A stretch of DNA of 64,000 nucleotides from Brackiella oedipodis DSM 13743 (GTDB lineage Bacteria; Pseudomonadota; Gammaproteobacteria; Burkholderiales; Burkholderiaceae_B). Within the stretch, counting starts at the first letter, position 1, and the number at the start of each line of letters is the position of its first letter. Below, one piece after another: positions 54,406 to 64,000 of this stretch. The translations under genes and the position numbers were made by a program. The stretch lies in contig NZ_JHZJ01000011.1 in the NCBI RefSeq assembly GCF_000621025.1, positions 62,001 to 126,000 on the forward strand, in the 5' to 3' direction. The notes beneath the pieces are model-generated. The model saw nothing but the letters and a program-made list of their open reading frames with translations. It ran no database searches and was not told where the DNA came from.

Positions 54406-56307
54406 ATGAGAAATCAATTATTTGTCTTTGTCATTGCCTTGATGGCAATGTTTAGCATCAGTCGTCTTCTTTTGTCCTTATGGCAAAAACAACGTGTCCA
54501 AAAAAGCGGCAATGTAGCGGCCGTATTCGTGGGCGGTTTGCGTATTGACCTCAATATGATGGCCAGTTTTGCGGTGATACCCGCGGCCCTGATGCCTTGG
54601 TTTGAAAACTCCAGTACAGCGATCGAGGTGGCTGGATTTTGGTATAGTGCTTGGTTCTTGGTCAGCGTCTTTATGGAATTGGCGACTCCTCAATTTATGA
54701 TGGAGTACGACCTACGACCTAATCGCCTATTTGTCGAGTATTTACAGCATCCCAAAGAAGTCAGCACCATGTTGTGGCGAGGCTACAAATGGGCCATTGC
54801 TTTTAGTTTGCTTGGTATGGCATTGGTGCTTTGGCTTGATTCTTGCCTCTTCTTTGGTTTTAAGGCGCAACCGTTGCACCCTTGGTGGTTGCGGATAATT
54901 GAATCCTTATTGTGGATTGCGTTGGCCGTGGCGTGTATTCGCGGCACCATGAAAAAACGCCCGATTAATCCTTCTACTGTGGCTTTTTCTAGTGATGGCT
55001 TAGTTAATTCACTAGCGCTTAATTCTATTTATAGTTTGTTTTACGCCATTTATGCCATGAAGTACGAGGTGTCTGCCGAGAAGTTCTATGGGCAGATGGA
55101 TCGTGATGAGGTCGAGCAACGCTTACGCCAAACGGCGGGTCTAGAAAGTGCCCCCACTTTGCCAGAGTTTGCGCAAAAAACCTCACTCTATCATTTGCAA
55201 CGGAGTGCCAAGCCTAAACAAAAACCGTTAAATATTGTCGTCATTGTTGAAGAAAGTCTAGGCGCGCAATACATCGGTAATTTACAAGGCGGCGCTGCGG
55301 AACGCTCCTTGACCCCGAACGTCGACAAACTATACGAGCAGTTTTGGGGCTTTACCAATGCCTATGCGACGGGTACGCGCTCAGTACGCGGCCTGGAAGC
55401 CTTGAGTGCTGGCTTTCCTCCTACGGTAAGTCAATCGGTGTTTAAACTCCCTAAAGCGCAGCAGGGCTTTTTCACTATCGCCAAAGCCTTAGGTCAACAA
55501 CAGCATTATCATTCACGCTTTGTGTATGGGGGCGAGGCGCATTTTGACAATATGAAAAGTTTCTTCTTGGGCAATGGTTTTCAGGAAGTCATTGACGAAA
55601 CCAATTTCCAAAGCACCGACTTTAAAGGCACTTGGGGTTACAGTGACGAGGATATGTTCAAGGAGCTCGATCGTGTGCTTCTGCAAGACCATGAGCAGCA
55701 ACGCCTGGCTTTTACCCTCGCCTTCAGTGTGAGTAATCACTCACCTTGGGAATATCCACAAGGCAAAATCACACCGATTGGACAGCCGGCTTCAGTGACG
55801 AATACGGTGCAATATGCCGATTATGCGATTGGCCAATTCTTCGAGAAAGCCAAACAGCAGCCGTATTGGGACAACACGGTGTTTTTGTTGGTGGCTGATC
55901 ATGACTCACGCGTCTTTGGTGAGGAGCTCATCCCCCTCAAGCATTTTCATATACCTGCTGTCATTTTTGGCAAAGAGATAGCACCGCGTCGCGATGATCG
56001 CCTGATTAGTCAGATTGATTTGCCTGTCACTTTATTATCACTGGCAGGTGTGGATTTGAAACACCCCATGATTGGTCAAGATTTATGCCAGTCCTCACCC
56101 AATCGCGCCATTATGCAATATGACAACCGCTATGGTTATTTACAAAACGATCAACTCATGGTCTTAGCCCCCTTTAGCGAGCCCAAACAGTATCAAGTCC
56201 GTAGCCAAACGGAGATGATTCCAACGACCTTAGATTATCAATTTTCTAAGAATGCCTTAGCGCATGCATTGTGGCCTTTTTATGTTTATAAAGACAATTC
56301 CTACTAA
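54406..56307 (+). CDS. LtaS-like sulfatase-fold phosphoglycerol/phosphoethanolamine transferase
   Basis: The 633-residue inner-membrane protein has about five N-terminal helices (to about residue 180). A periplasmic alkaline-phosphatase/sulfatase domain follows with metal ligand Glu in VIVEESLG near 282, the likely catalytic Thr324 in YATGTRSVRGLEA, and DHDSRVFGEE near 500. This is the LTA-synthase-like family, which in Gram-negatives adds phosphoglycerol or phosphoethanolamine to glycans (OpgB, capsule or LPS modification). The UDP-glucose dehydrogenase gene follows 9 bases later, pointing to a polysaccharide role. The substrate is not known. Confidence 0.85.
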   Translation: MRNQLFVFVIALMAMFSISRLLLSLWQKQRVQKSGNVAAVFVGGLRIDLNMMASFAVIPAALMPWFENSSTAIEVAGFWYSAWFLVSVFMELATPQFMMEYDLRPNRLFVEYLQHPKEVSTMLWRGYKWAIAFSLLGMALVLWLDSCLFFGFKAQPLHPWWLRIIESLLWIALAVACIRGTMKKRPINPSTVAFSSDGLVNSLALNSIYSLFYAIYAMKYEVSAEKFYGQMDRDEVEQRLRQTAGLESAPTLPEFAQKTSLYHLQRSAKPKQKPLNIVVIVEESLGAQYIGNLQGGAAERSLTPNVDKLYEQFWGFTNAYATGTRSVRGLEALSAGFPPTVSQSVFKLPKAQQGFFTIAKALGQQQHYHSRFVYGGEAHFDNMKSFFLGNGFQEVIDETNFQSTDFKGTWGYSDEDMFKELDRVLLQDHEQQRLAFTLAFSVSNHSPWEYPQGKITPIGQPASVTNTVQYADYAIGQFFEKAKQQPYWDNTVFLLVADHDSRVFGEELIPLKHFHIPAVIFGKEIAPRRDDRLISQIDLPVTLLSLAGVDLKHPMIGQDLCQSSPNRAIMQYDNRYGYLQNDQLMVLAPFSEPKQYQVRSQTEMIPTTLDYQFSKNALAHALWPFYVYKDNSY

Positions 56308-56316
56308 GAAAACGTT

Positions 56317-57489
56317 ATGAATATCACGATTGTAGGCACGGGTTATGTCGGTTTATCCAATGGTATTTTGCTAGCACAACAGCATGATGTCATTGCCTTA
56401 GATATTAATTCCCGCAAGATTGAGCAACTCAATCAAGGTATGTCACCAATTGAAGATCATGAAATCACTGAGTTTTTGGCGCATAAACCCCTCAGGTTTA
56501 GGGCCACGCTGGATAAACAAGAGGCCTATACAGCGGCAGATTTTATTCTGATAGCGACACCAACTAACTACGATCCAGATACCCATTATTTTAATACCGA
56601 GTCCGTAGAGGCTGTATTAGCGGATATAGCCGCTTTGCGCCCTGAGGCGAGCGTGGTCATCAAGTCTACTATTCCCGTGGGCTTCACAGAAAAAGTCAAA
56701 CAACGCTGGCCAGCACTTAAACACTTGTTTTTTGCCCCTGAGTTCCTGCGCGAGGGCAAGGCACTCTACGATAATCTATATCCTAGCCGTATTATTATTG
56801 GCGATGATTCTGCTCAAGCTCGGCAATTTGCACAGATGCTCAGAGATTGCTCGTATAAGCCCGAGGTTAATATTCTGTTCACCAATAATACAGAGGCAGA
56901 GGCCATCAAATTATTTGCCAATACCTATTTGGCCTTACGCGTGGCGTATTTTAACGAGTTGGATACTTTTGCTAAGGTCCATCATCTAAATTCGCGCCAA
57001 ATCATCGAGGGGGTCAGTGCTGACCCGCGCATTGGTGACCATTACAATAATCCAAGCTTTGGCTACGGTGGTTATTGCCTACCCAAAGACACTAAACAAT
57101 TATTGGCTAATTACCAAAATATCCCACAAAACATTATTCAGGCGATTGTGGATGCTAATCACACACGTAAGGACTTTATCGCGGCGGATATTGCACAGCT
57201 TGAACCGAATGTGGTGGGTATTTATCGTCTGATCATGAAGGCTAGCTCTGATAATTTTAGAGACTCTTCAATTCAGGGCGTCATGAAACGTTTGATGGCT
57301 AAAGGGCTAAAGGTGATTGTGTATGAGCCTAAACTAGAGGCTGATGAATTTCTGGGCTGTAAGGTCTACAAAGATTTACAGCAGTTTATCGAGCACTCAG
57401 ATGTGATTGTAGCCAACCGCATGCACCGGGATTTAGCCGCCGTACAAGATAAAGTTTATAGTCGCGATTTGTTTGGTGGTGATACCTAA
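56317..57489 (+). CDS. ugd: UDP-glucose 6-dehydrogenase
   Basis: The enzyme oxidises UDP-glucose to UDP-glucuronate with two NAD. The 390-residue product has [17 protein letters not shown] (Rossmann NAD motif), the catalytic Cys in [15 protein letters not shown] near residue 255, and [14 protein letters not shown]. The length matches the short bacterial form. It is downstream of the LtaS-like gene and likely cotranscribed. UDP-glucuronate may feed a capsule or LPS modification (for example 4-amino-arabinose), but no other genes for those are in the window. Confidence 0.93.
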   Translation: MNITIVGTGYVGLSNGILLAQQHDVIALDINSRKIEQLNQGMSPIEDHEITEFLAHKPLRFRATLDKQEAYTAADFILIATPTNYDPDTHYFNTESVEAVLADIAALRPEASVVIKSTIPVGFTEKVKQRWPALKHLFFAPEFLREGKALYDNLYPSRIIIGDDSAQARQFAQMLRDCSYKPEVNILFTNNTEAEAIKLFANTYLALRVAYFNELDTFAKVHHLNSRQIIEGVSADPRIGDHYNNPSFGYGGYCLPKDTKQLLANYQNIPQNIIQAIVDANHTRKDFIAADIAQLEPNVVGIYRLIMKASSDNFRDSSIQGVMKRLMAKGLKVIVYEPKLEADEFLGCKVYKDLQQFIEHSDVIVANRMHRDLAAVQDKVYSRDLFGGDT

Positions 57490-57641
57490 TTGCGCATGCC
57501 GCCATGAGTGGCGGTGCGTGGGCGTGCGAGCCCTAAGAAAAAAATTAAAGCCTTGGACAGCGCGGCGCCACGATTGAGCGTATTCATTTGCGTCCAGTGT
57601 TAAGGCTTGGCTTCGTTAGAGGATGCCAGCGCTAGCGGTGC

Positions 57642-58598
57642 CTATGTGCTCGCGTTCGTGTCTGCGGCGAACATCAGATAAGGGTTATGACCGCCCCGAG
57701 AGTAGCCGGCCTCGCCTAATTTAATATCCAAGGCCAAGGACGCCAAATCATCTGCAATCACCTCGGCAAATTGCTGTTTTTTAAGGTCAAAGAGCTTGCG
57801 ATAATGGTGGCACTCATCGCAGCATTCGCCGACCGCCGCTTCTAGCCCGCCTTCAGGTGCCTCATCAATACTCGCTAAGTACATGGATTTACCAGAGCCA
57901 CAAAACGTGCACTGTGCACGTAAATAATGCTTGGCGCTATTGCAAGTGCCACAATATAAGTAACGCAATCCTTCGTCTTGACCGTGATTGATGACGTAAG
58001 AGGCCACGGTTTCTGAACCACAACAAGGACAGGTGGTGGCCGCTGCATTCAACGCAAAATGATATTCATTAAACTGCATGGCTTGTTTACTCAAGACAAT
58101 CTCGAGTACGGCATGGAGCCAAATGGCTTGCGCTGGATGAGGCAATGGTTGGCCTTGTAAATGCGCCACGCATAACGTTATGAGTGCCTCAGGGTTAAGT
58201 GCCAAAAGAGTCTGCCAGGTTTGTTGGCTGGCTTGTGGGAGGTCAGCTTTAATGGCCTTGTAAAATTTCTTGAACAATTTTGCGATGACTTTGGACTGCG
58301 TTTGCAAAAATTCCGCATCTAAGACTACCGCCTCAGTCTCAGGATGTTGGCGTAATTGCTGCGCTTTAGCGATTAAATCGCTGGGTTTGAGTGTTGCTAA
58401 TAGCTTATCTTGAACCTTGGCTATTTGTGCGATGAGTAATAAATAATGACTCCAATCGCTATGATCTTGTTGTGCTAGGGTGTGTAGGCGCTCGGCACGC
58501 TTAGCAAAGACATCCGGTTTAGGGGCAATCCAGCGGGTGATGTGAAAAAACTCTTGGTGTTGGATTTGTTCGGGCGTTTTTAATTCACGATGTTTCAT
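57642..58598 (-). CDS. fdhE: Formate dehydrogenase accessory protein FdhE
   Basis: FdhE is a cytoplasmic rubredoxin-like protein needed for activity of respiratory formate dehydrogenases. The 318-residue product has an N-terminal helical half and a C-terminal half with four CXXC groups: CPCCGSE, YCGTCNS, CTFCGSG and CCDECHH. This matches the metal-binding region of the family. It is the last gene of the fdn-fdhD-fdhE run, 58 bases after fdhD. Confidence 0.92.
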   Translation of the reverse strand: MKHRELKTPEQIQHQEFFHITRWIAPKPDVFAKRAERLHTLAQQDHSDWSHYLLLIAQIAKVQDKLLATLKPSDLIAKAQQLRQHPETEAVVLDAEFLQTQSKVIAKLFKKFYKAIKADLPQASQQTWQTLLALNPEALITLCVAHLQGQPLPHPAQAIWLHAVLEIVLSKQAMQFNEYHFALNAAATTCPCCGSETVASYVINHGQDEGLRYLYCGTCNSAKHYLRAQCTFCGSGKSMYLASIDEAPEGGLEAAVGECCDECHHYRKLFDLKKQQFAEVIADDLASLALDIKLGEAGYSRGGHNPYLMFAADTNAST

Positions 58599-58656
58599 AG
58601 CGGTAGGATAATAAAGTTAAGTGCCGCATCGCGGCCAGACATGAGCGTCGCTAGGC

Positions 58657-59466
58657 TTAATGGCTTAAATACTCGGCGCCACAGTAAATCACTTGGCGAT
58701 GCGGTCGAGCAAAGCCCACTAAACTTAGATTAGCTTTTTCGGCCATATCGATGGCTAAAGAAGTCGGTGCAGAAATCGCCACCAAGGTGCCAATCCCCGC
58801 TCTGACCGCTTTTAGTACCATTTCATAGCTGGCACGACTAGAGATCAAAACAAAGCCCTGACTAAGCGCTAAGGGCTGCTGAGCGGCAAAGCCAATCAGT
58901 TTGTCGAGAGCATTGTGTCTGCCTACATCCTCAAAACTCGCCACTAAATTGGCCTGACTATCAAAATAAGCCACCCCATGCACCGAACCGGTACGCGTCC
59001 TTATGGCCAGCGATTGATCAAATTGTGCTAGTGCTTGGGGCAGTTGCCGTAAATCTAGAAGAGTGTCGGTTTGGCGTTGCAAGCGGGGGACATCTGTGGC
59101 GAGTGCTTGCAGGCTTTCAATGCCGCATAAGCCACAACCCGTGCGACCATTCAGGTAGCGGCGTTTTTGCTTGAGGGCCTGAAAGGCCGCAGAGGCGATT
59201 TGCATTTCAATGATCACACCCTCGGTACCGGCGTCTTTGATCTGCAAATCGTAAAGTTGCTGAGCGTGGCTTAAGATGCCTTCACTTAAACTAAAGCCGA
59301 GAGCGAGCTCGGCTAAATCAGAGGGAGTCGCCATCAAAACGACATGCGAAATGCCATTATAGACAAGGGCAATCGGCAACTCCGTACTGATATCATCGGC
59401 TTGGATGTCGAGCGCCCCTGCTTGGTGTACATTAACTGACTTTGTTTTATGAGTCCTTGTGCTCAT
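58657..59466 (-). CDS. fdhD: Sulfurtransferase FdhD for formate dehydrogenase
   Basis: FdhD passes sulfur from IscS to the Mo-bisMGD cofactor, which makes formate dehydrogenase active. The 269-residue product has the catalytic Cys pair in GRTGCGLCGIESL near residue 130, and the RTGSVHGVAYF and GRHNALDKL segments. The ATG at 59466 was chosen because the protein then starts near the family start; the open frame back to 59646 overlaps fdnI. It overlaps the end of fdnI by 20 bases, showing coupled translation. Confidence 0.92.
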   Translation of the reverse strand: MSTRTHKTKSVNVHQAGALDIQADDISTELPIALVYNGISHVVLMATPSDLAELALGFSLSEGILSHAQQLYDLQIKDAGTEGVIIEMQIASAAFQALKQKRRYLNGRTGCGLCGIESLQALATDVPRLQRQTDTLLDLRQLPQALAQFDQSLAIRTRTGSVHGVAYFDSQANLVASFEDVGRHNALDKLIGFAAQQPLALSQGFVLISSRASYEMVLKAVRAGIGTLVAISAPTSLAIDMAEKANLSLVGFARPHRQVIYCGAEYLSH

Positions 59467-60271
59467 TCTGGCTTTGTTTGGTTTCAAAAAAATCTGGATT
59501 CTTTTGCGCAACCTGTGCCATTTTTTCTCGGTACCAACGAGGGTGGTGCGCCTTGGCCCAGCGTTGTGTGACATAGCCTTGCACCATAGCACGAATGGAG
59601 CCTTTAATCCAAAGGGCCGCATAAATATGCACAAAGATGCTGGCAATCATGATGATAGCAGCGCAAGAGTGCAAGAACAGAGCAATGCGGATCACAGGAA
59701 TAGGGAAGTAAGCGGCAAAATAAGCGCGCCAGCTAATCAGACCGGTGAGAATCAATACCGTCATGCAAGTCCCTAAGGTCCAGAACAGCATTTTTTGACC
59801 ACCGTTGTAGCGACCTACATCGCCCACGTCTTTACCCGAAATCACATCCTTAATGGATAAGAGCCATTTGACATCTTCTTTTTCGAGGAAATTATGGGAG
59901 AAGTAATGCACAAATTCAATCCCAAAACCAATAAACATGGCCACCCCAAAAAACGGATGCAACATGCGAGCCAGTTCTGGAGAGCCAAAAATATGAGTAA
60001 ACCAGAAGAAAGGTGGGTAGAAAAAACCTAAGCCTGAAATGGCCAATAATAGGAATAAACCCGCGACAACCCAGTGAGTGATGCGCTCAAAGCGATTATA
60101 GCGTTGGATAAAAGGCGCATGTTTAGGCGGTTTTGCTTCGCCATAAATATACTCCTCTGGCGTTGGCTGTAGGTTCTGTTGACGTGTGGCTGTCGTAGTA
60201 TTAGGCGCTTTAGCAGTAGGGCGAACTGCCTGACCAGATGCCGTATTTTGTGTCATATCGGTAGAGCTCAT
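59447..60271 (-). CDS. fdnI: Formate dehydrogenase gamma subunit (cytochrome b556)
   Basis: This membrane subunit passes electrons from the beta subunit to menaquinone or ubiquinone. The 274 residues have an unusually long N-terminal tail of about 55 residues, Thr/Ala/Pro-rich, then four helices with His ligands in RITHWVVAG, LHPFFG, FVHYFSHN and HSCAAI. The start overlaps the fdnH stop by one base (TAATG). C-terminal tail residues are Lys/Gln-rich. It is the third fdn gene. Confidence 0.92.
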   Translation of the reverse strand: MSSTDMTQNTASGQAVRPTAKAPNTTTATRQQNLQPTPEEYIYGEAKPPKHAPFIQRYNRFERITHWVVAGLFLLLAISGLGFFYPPFFWFTHIFGSPELARMLHPFFGVAMFIGFGIEFVHYFSHNFLEKEDVKWLLSIKDVISGKDVGDVGRYNGGQKMLFWTLGTCMTVLILTGLISWRAYFAAYFPIPVIRIALFLHSCAAIIMIASIFVHIYAALWIKGSIRAMVQGYVTQRWAKAHHPRWYREKMAQVAQKNPDFFETKQSQNEHKDS

Positions 60272-61188
60272 TAGGCTTCCTCCTTACCTTCTAATAACTC
60301 ACCATCTTTGCTGATGACTTCTGGATCATCCTCATCGGCTTCATTAGGACCGACGGTGATGTAGTGTAACCAACTGGCAATACCAGCGGCGGCAATACCG
60401 ATAGTCGCGATTGGTTTCCAGATGCCTTTCCAGAGGCTAACGGTGTGACTGATTTGAGGGTCTTTAGGTAGATTGTGATAAAGATCAGGGCGATCGGCGT
60501 GATGCAATACATACATAACGTGCGTGCCACCTACCCCTTGAGGGTCATATAAACCAGCATTTTCATAACCGCGTTGCTTAAGATCAGTAATGCGCTCTTG
60601 TGCCACGCGTTTCATATCCTCTTTGGCACCAAATTGGATGGCGCCGGTAGGACAGGTTTTGGCACAGGCCGGTTCTTGACCCACAGCAACCCGATCTGAA
60701 CATAAGGTGCATTTGTAGGCGCGATTGTCTTTTTTGGAGATGCGCGGAATATTGAAAGGGCAACCCGCGACACAGTAGCCACAGCCAATACAGTTCTCTT
60801 CGTGGAAGTCCACAATACCGTTTTCGTATTGGATAATAGCGCCCGGTGATGGGCAAGCTTTCAGACAACCTGGTTCGGAACAATGCATACAGCCGTCTTT
60901 ACGAATTAACCACTCAAGTTTGCCGAACTCGTCGGTTTCTTGGAAACGCATGACGGTCCAACTTTGATCGGTCAAATCCATAGGATTATCGTAAACACCA
61001 TGGCACTCGCCCACTTCATCGCGTAAATCATTCCATTCAGAGCAGGCGACCTGACAGGCTTTGCAGCCAATACAGGTACTGACGTCAATCAGTTTAGCGA
61101 CCTCAACCACGTGATGCCTTGTATTAGGACCAGGCGTCAGGGTAGTGGTTGCGGAACGACGTTTAATATCTAGAGATTGTAAAGCCAT
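60271..61188 (-). CDS. fdnH: Formate dehydrogenase iron-sulfur beta subunit
   Basis: The 305-residue product carries four 4Fe-4S clusters: [15 protein letters not shown] near residue 38, [14 protein letters not shown] near 98, [13 protein letters not shown] near 133 and [21 protein letters not shown] (key CTLCSD and CAKTCP) near 160. A C-terminal transmembrane helix near residues 265-285 anchors it, as in FDH-N/FDH-O. It starts 11 bases after the fdnG stop. Confidence 0.95.
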   Translation of the reverse strand: MALQSLDIKRRSATTTLTPGPNTRHHVVEVAKLIDVSTCIGCKACQVACSEWNDLRDEVGECHGVYDNPMDLTDQSWTVMRFQETDEFGKLEWLIRKDGCMHCSEPGCLKACPSPGAIIQYENGIVDFHEENCIGCGYCVAGCPFNIPRISKKDNRAYKCTLCSDRVAVGQEPACAKTCPTGAIQFGAKEDMKRVAQERITDLKQRGYENAGLYDPQGVGGTHVMYVLHHADRPDLYHNLPKDPQISHTVSLWKGIWKPIATIGIAAAGIASWLHYITVGPNEADEDDPEVISKDGELLEGKEEA

Positions 61189-61199
61189 ATTCTGCTCTC

Positions 61200-64000
61200 T
61201 TATGCTTTCTCGATGTTACACAAAAACGATTTATACGACGGTGTTTGTGTATTACAGTCACCGACAAAATTCGTTAAGCTATTGATTAAGTACTGTTTTT
61301 TGTCACCAACATTGACCCAGCCGCCATGTAATGGGATGCCGACTTGGTGTACCGTTTTGCCATTGACTTGTAGTGGCACGATACGTTTGGTGACGACAGC
61401 TTTGACAATGACTGAACCACGGTTTGAGAAGACACGAACCCGATCACCTTTTTTGATACCTTTTTCGGCGGCGAGCTCCTCACCAATTTCGATAAATTGT
61501 TCGGGTTGCGCAATCATCAATAAGCGCACCGATTTGGTCCAGAACTGGAAGTGCTCGGTGAGACGATAGGTCGTCCCCATATAAGGGAATTTATCAGCCG
61601 TCCCAAAACGATCCTTAATACTGTCAAAGACGCGCACTGCAGGCGTATGTAATACTTTAGGATAGATGAGGTTTTTGCCAACCGGCGATTCCATCGGCTC
61701 ATAAAAGGTCGGTAAGGGGCCGTCTTTCATTTTTTGGGTACAGAACATCCGACCAACGCCTTCTTCATTCATGATGAATGGATTCATTGGGCTGCCTGGC
61801 GGTTCGTCGGCCTTAAAGTCTGGGATATCGGCGCCCGTCCATTTTTTACCATTCCAATAAATAAGCTGACGTTCTGGATCCCATGGCTGACCATCACGAT
61901 CACAGGAGGCACGGTTATACAAGATGCGTCGATTGTTAGGCCAAGCCCAAGCCCAGTAAGGTGTGGTACCTAGGCCCGTATTGGTATTGTCGCGGCGGCC
62001 CATTTGGTTACCCTCACGGGTCCAACTGCCTGAAAAGATCCAACAGGCACAAGCTGTGCTGCCATCATCTTTGAGTTGTGAGAAACCATCGAGTTGCTCA
62101 CCTTTTGGCACGATAATATTGCCCGCCTCATCTTTGAGATCTTGTAAGGCTCGACCATTGAACTCCTGCGCCATTTCTTTCGGTGATGGATCATGTGGAA
62201 TGGCATAGTCCCACGCGGTATTGAGAATAGGCTCAGGCACCGTACCGCCTTCTTTGCGATACATTTCACGCAAGCGCAAAAAGATCTCGGCCATGATGGC
62301 CAAATCGGGTTTGGCGTTACCATGTGGAGCCGCGCCATCCCAGTGCCATTGCAGCCAGCGGGCAGAGTTCACAATTGAGCCTTGCTCTTCAGCAAAGCAA
62401 GGGGTAGGTAATTGGAAAACCGTGGTATTGATTTTGCTTGGATCAACATCATGTTGAGGACCGTGATTTTGCCAGAAAGATGCGGTCTCGGTTTGGAGCG
62501 GATCCATGACGACCATCCAATCGAGCTTAGAAAAGGCCTCAACCACGCGATTAGAATCCGGGAACGACGCCATGGCATTAAAGCCTTGCACTAATAAGCC
62601 ATGCATTTGACCGAGGTACATCATATTGGTCATTTGCAAGACGTCGTACATTTTGTCCCATTTTGGTAACCAGTCGTAGCCCCAATCATTGTCTTTGGTG
62701 GCATTATCACCGTAAAACCATTTGAGCAGGCTCACCATAAAGGCTGGTGTATGCTGCCAATAATTCATTTGATCTGGACGTTGCGCCTTAGGTGTTTGAT
62801 CTTTAAGGAAGGCCTCAAACGTCGGATTGGCGTTTTCGTTGGGTAGGTTCAAATAACCTGGCAGGCTGGTTGATAACAAACCAACATCAGACAAGCCTTG
62901 AATGTTAGAGTGACCACGCAAGGCATTAACGCCTCCGCCAGCCATGCCCATATTACCCAGCAGCAATTGAATAATGGCCATGGTGCGGATATTTTGTGCA
63001 CCGTAGACGTGCTGCGTCCAACCTAAGGCATAGAGCACCGTAGCCGTTTTGTTTTTGGCACAGGTGCTGGCCAAGGTCTCACAGACAAACAGGAAGTCTT
63101 TTTGTGGTGTGCCCGTCACTCTTTCGACCATTTCTGGCGTGTATTTAGCGTAGTGGCGTTTCATGATTTGCCATACGCATTGCGGATGTTCTAGGGTTGG
63201 ATCGGTTTCGGCATAATCATCCACTTGGTTATATGTCCAACTGGATTTATCGTAAATATTGGTACCACCCGGTTCCACCACACCATTGGCGCCCGTCTTG
63301 ATATCAGCATCTTTTTGAAAATCAGGGTGCCCAGAGAACAAGCCCTCATTAAAGCCAAATTCATCTTTTAGGATTAAAGGGGCATTGGTGTAGTTCTTGA
63401 CATAATCCCACTGCACTTTGCCATGCGTCATCAGGTAGTTGATCACGCCACCTAAGAAACAGATATCGGTACCGATGCGGATCGGTAGATAATGATCGGC
63501 TACCGACGCTGTGCGGTTAAAGCGTGGATCACAAACGATTAACTTGGCGCCTTTTTTCTTTTTGGCTTCAATGACCCATTTAAAACCGACAGGGTGAGCT
63601 TCGGCGGCGTTACCGCCCATCACCAAGATGATGTCAGCATTTTGGATGTCGACCCAGTTATTGGTCATGGCACCACGGCCAAAAGTTGAGGCCAGCGCCG
63701 CCACGGTTGGGCCGTGACAGACCCGGGCTTGGGAGTCAACCCCCACTAAGCCCAAGGCGCGTGAGAATTTTTGGGTTAGCATACCCGTTTCGTTGGAACT
63801 GGCGGAGGCACAGAGCATGCCGACAGTTTCGAGACGGTTAATGGTGGTACCTTCCTCGTTTTTGGCCTTAAAACTGCGATCACGCTCATCTTTGATGAGA
63901 CGCGCAATGCGGTCAAAGGCCTCTTCCCAGGAAATAGGCGTCCATTCACTGCTGCCTGCTTCACGGACCAAGGGCTCATTGAGGCGGTTATCACTATTGA
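61200..64000 (-). CDS. fdnG: Formate dehydrogenase alpha (catalytic) subunit, N-terminal part outside window
   Basis: The open frame runs past the right window edge; about 933 residues are visible, starting about 100 residues into the family. It closely follows FDH-N/FDH-O alpha: [69 protein letters not shown] and the C-terminal [10 protein letters not shown]. The active-site position, Sec196 (UGA) in E. coli FdnG, is a TGT Cys codon here (63717-63719, ARVCHGP), so this is the Cys form. The N-terminal Tat signal and 4Fe-4S motif lie outside. fdnH, fdnI, fdhD and fdhE follow. Confidence 0.96.
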   Translation of the reverse strand, partial: NSDNRLNEPLVREAGSSEWTPISWEEAFDRIARLIKDERDRSFKAKNEEGTTINRLETVGMLCASASSNETGMLTQKFSRALGLVGVDSQARVCHGPTVAALASTFGRGAMTNNWVDIQNADIILVMGGNAAEAHPVGFKWVIEAKKKKGAKLIVCDPRFNRTASVADHYLPIRIGTDICFLGGVINYLMTHGKVQWDYVKNYTNAPLILKDEFGFNEGLFSGHPDFQKDADIKTGANGVVEPGGTNIYDKSSWTYNQVDDYAETDPTLEHPQCVWQIMKRHYAKYTPEMVERVTGTPQKDFLFVCETLASTCAKNKTATVLYALGWTQHVYGAQNIRTMAIIQLLLGNMGMAGGGVNALRGHSNIQGLSDVGLLSTSLPGYLNLPNENANPTFEAFLKDQTPKAQRPDQMNYWQHTPAFMVSLLKWFYGDNATKDNDWGYDWLPKWDKMYDVLQMTNMMYLGQMHGLLVQGFNAMASFPDSNRVVEAFSKLDWMVVMDPLQTETASFWQNHGPQHDVDPSKINTTVFQLPTPCFAEEQGSIVNSARWLQWHWDGAAPHGNAKPDLAIMAEIFLRLREMYRKEGGTVPEPILNTAWDYAIPHDPSPKEMAQEFNGRALQDLKDEAGNIIVPKGEQLDGFSQLKDDGSTACACWIFSGSWTREGNQMGRRDNTNTGLGTTPYWAWAWPNNRRILYNRASCDRDGQPWDPERQLIYWNGKKWTGADIPDFKADEPPGSPMNPFIMNEEGVGRMFCTQKMKDGPLPTFYEPMESPVGKNLIYPKVLHTPAVRVFDSIKDRFGTADKFPYMGTTYRLTEHFQFWTKSVRLLMIAQPEQFIEIGEELAAEKGIKKGDRVRVFSNRGSVIVKAVVTKRIVPLQVNGKTVHQVGIPLHGGWVNVGDKKQYLINSLTNFVGDCNTQTPSYKSFLCNIEKA

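Noticed and set aside
54406-56307. Evidence for a Gram-positive source from the LTA-synthase-like gene
   Set aside because: The fold is shared by Gram-negative phosphoglycerol and phosphoethanolamine transferases, and all other genes are proteobacterial.
1-64000. CRISPR arrays, prophage or integrated plasmid
   Set aside because: No regularly spaced direct repeats, integrase or phage structural genes were found; the gene content is core chromosomal.

Overview
The window looks like chromosomal core sequence from a betaproteobacterium, most likely Burkholderiales/Alcaligenaceae with an AT-leaning composition. The genus cannot be fixed from the sequence. The lineage call rests on gene order and gene content: a yraN-SIS-BON lipoprotein cluster next to rsmI, argB followed by a HAD pyrimidine nucleotidase, an hpf-ptsN-hprK-rapZ block, rplQ followed by dsbD, a PhaM-like granule protein, gltBD, rpoH, and an FdnGHI-type formate dehydrogenase with fdhD and fdhE. 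No prophage, complete insertion sequence or CRISPR array was seen.

Layout. 1-0.5 kb: 3' end of a His-rich metal-binding protein and tRNA-Gly(GCC). 0.5-5.7 kb: a small envelope protein, prfC, a Crp/Fnr regulator facing a DUF2249-like small protein, and gabD. 5.8-9.2 kb: an Aae-type aromatic-acid efflux operon. 9.5-16 kb: a LemA lipoprotein, then a long minus-strand run (yraN, diaA/gmhA-like, dolP/yraP-like, a TlpA lipoprotein, argB, a HAD phosphatase, dedA) divergent from rsmI. 16-20 kb: rlpA-like, rapZ, hprK, ptsN, hpf. 20.4-24 kb: two tandem HTH-only LuxR proteins, ampD, a CcsA-like protein, ffh. 24.4-33.5 kb: the spc and alpha ribosomal operons from rplN to rplQ with secY, infA, rpmJ and rpoA. 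33.6-43 kb: dsbD, a LysR regulator, two LPS-core-type glycosyltransferases, glmU, a PhaM-like protein, a Nudix hydrolase, a SCO1 protein. 43-47 kb: a candidate small RNA, rpoH, a catalytically dead RAYT-like protein, dbpA, a REP-like palindrome. 47-57.5 kb: gltB, gltD, fghA, an LtaS-like sulfatase-fold transferase and a UDP-glucose dehydrogenase. 57.6-64 kb: fdhE, fdhD, fdnI, fdnH and a truncated fdnG.

The genes serve translation (ribosomal operons, RF3, HPF, SRP, Sec), envelope upkeep (RlpA-like, AmpD, DolP, LPS glycosyltransferases, GlmU, LtaS-like), nitrogen and PTS-Ntr regulation (GltBD, PtsN/HprK/RapZ) and formate respiration. The least explained items are: a two-hairpin, CU-rich-loop transcript predicted just downstream of rpoH; a RAYT-derived gene that has lost its HUH histidines and catalytic tyrosine yet stays open, lying 1.7 kb from a REP-like palindrome; and inverted-repeat-rich leaders and attenuator-like hairpins in and before the spc/alpha operons.
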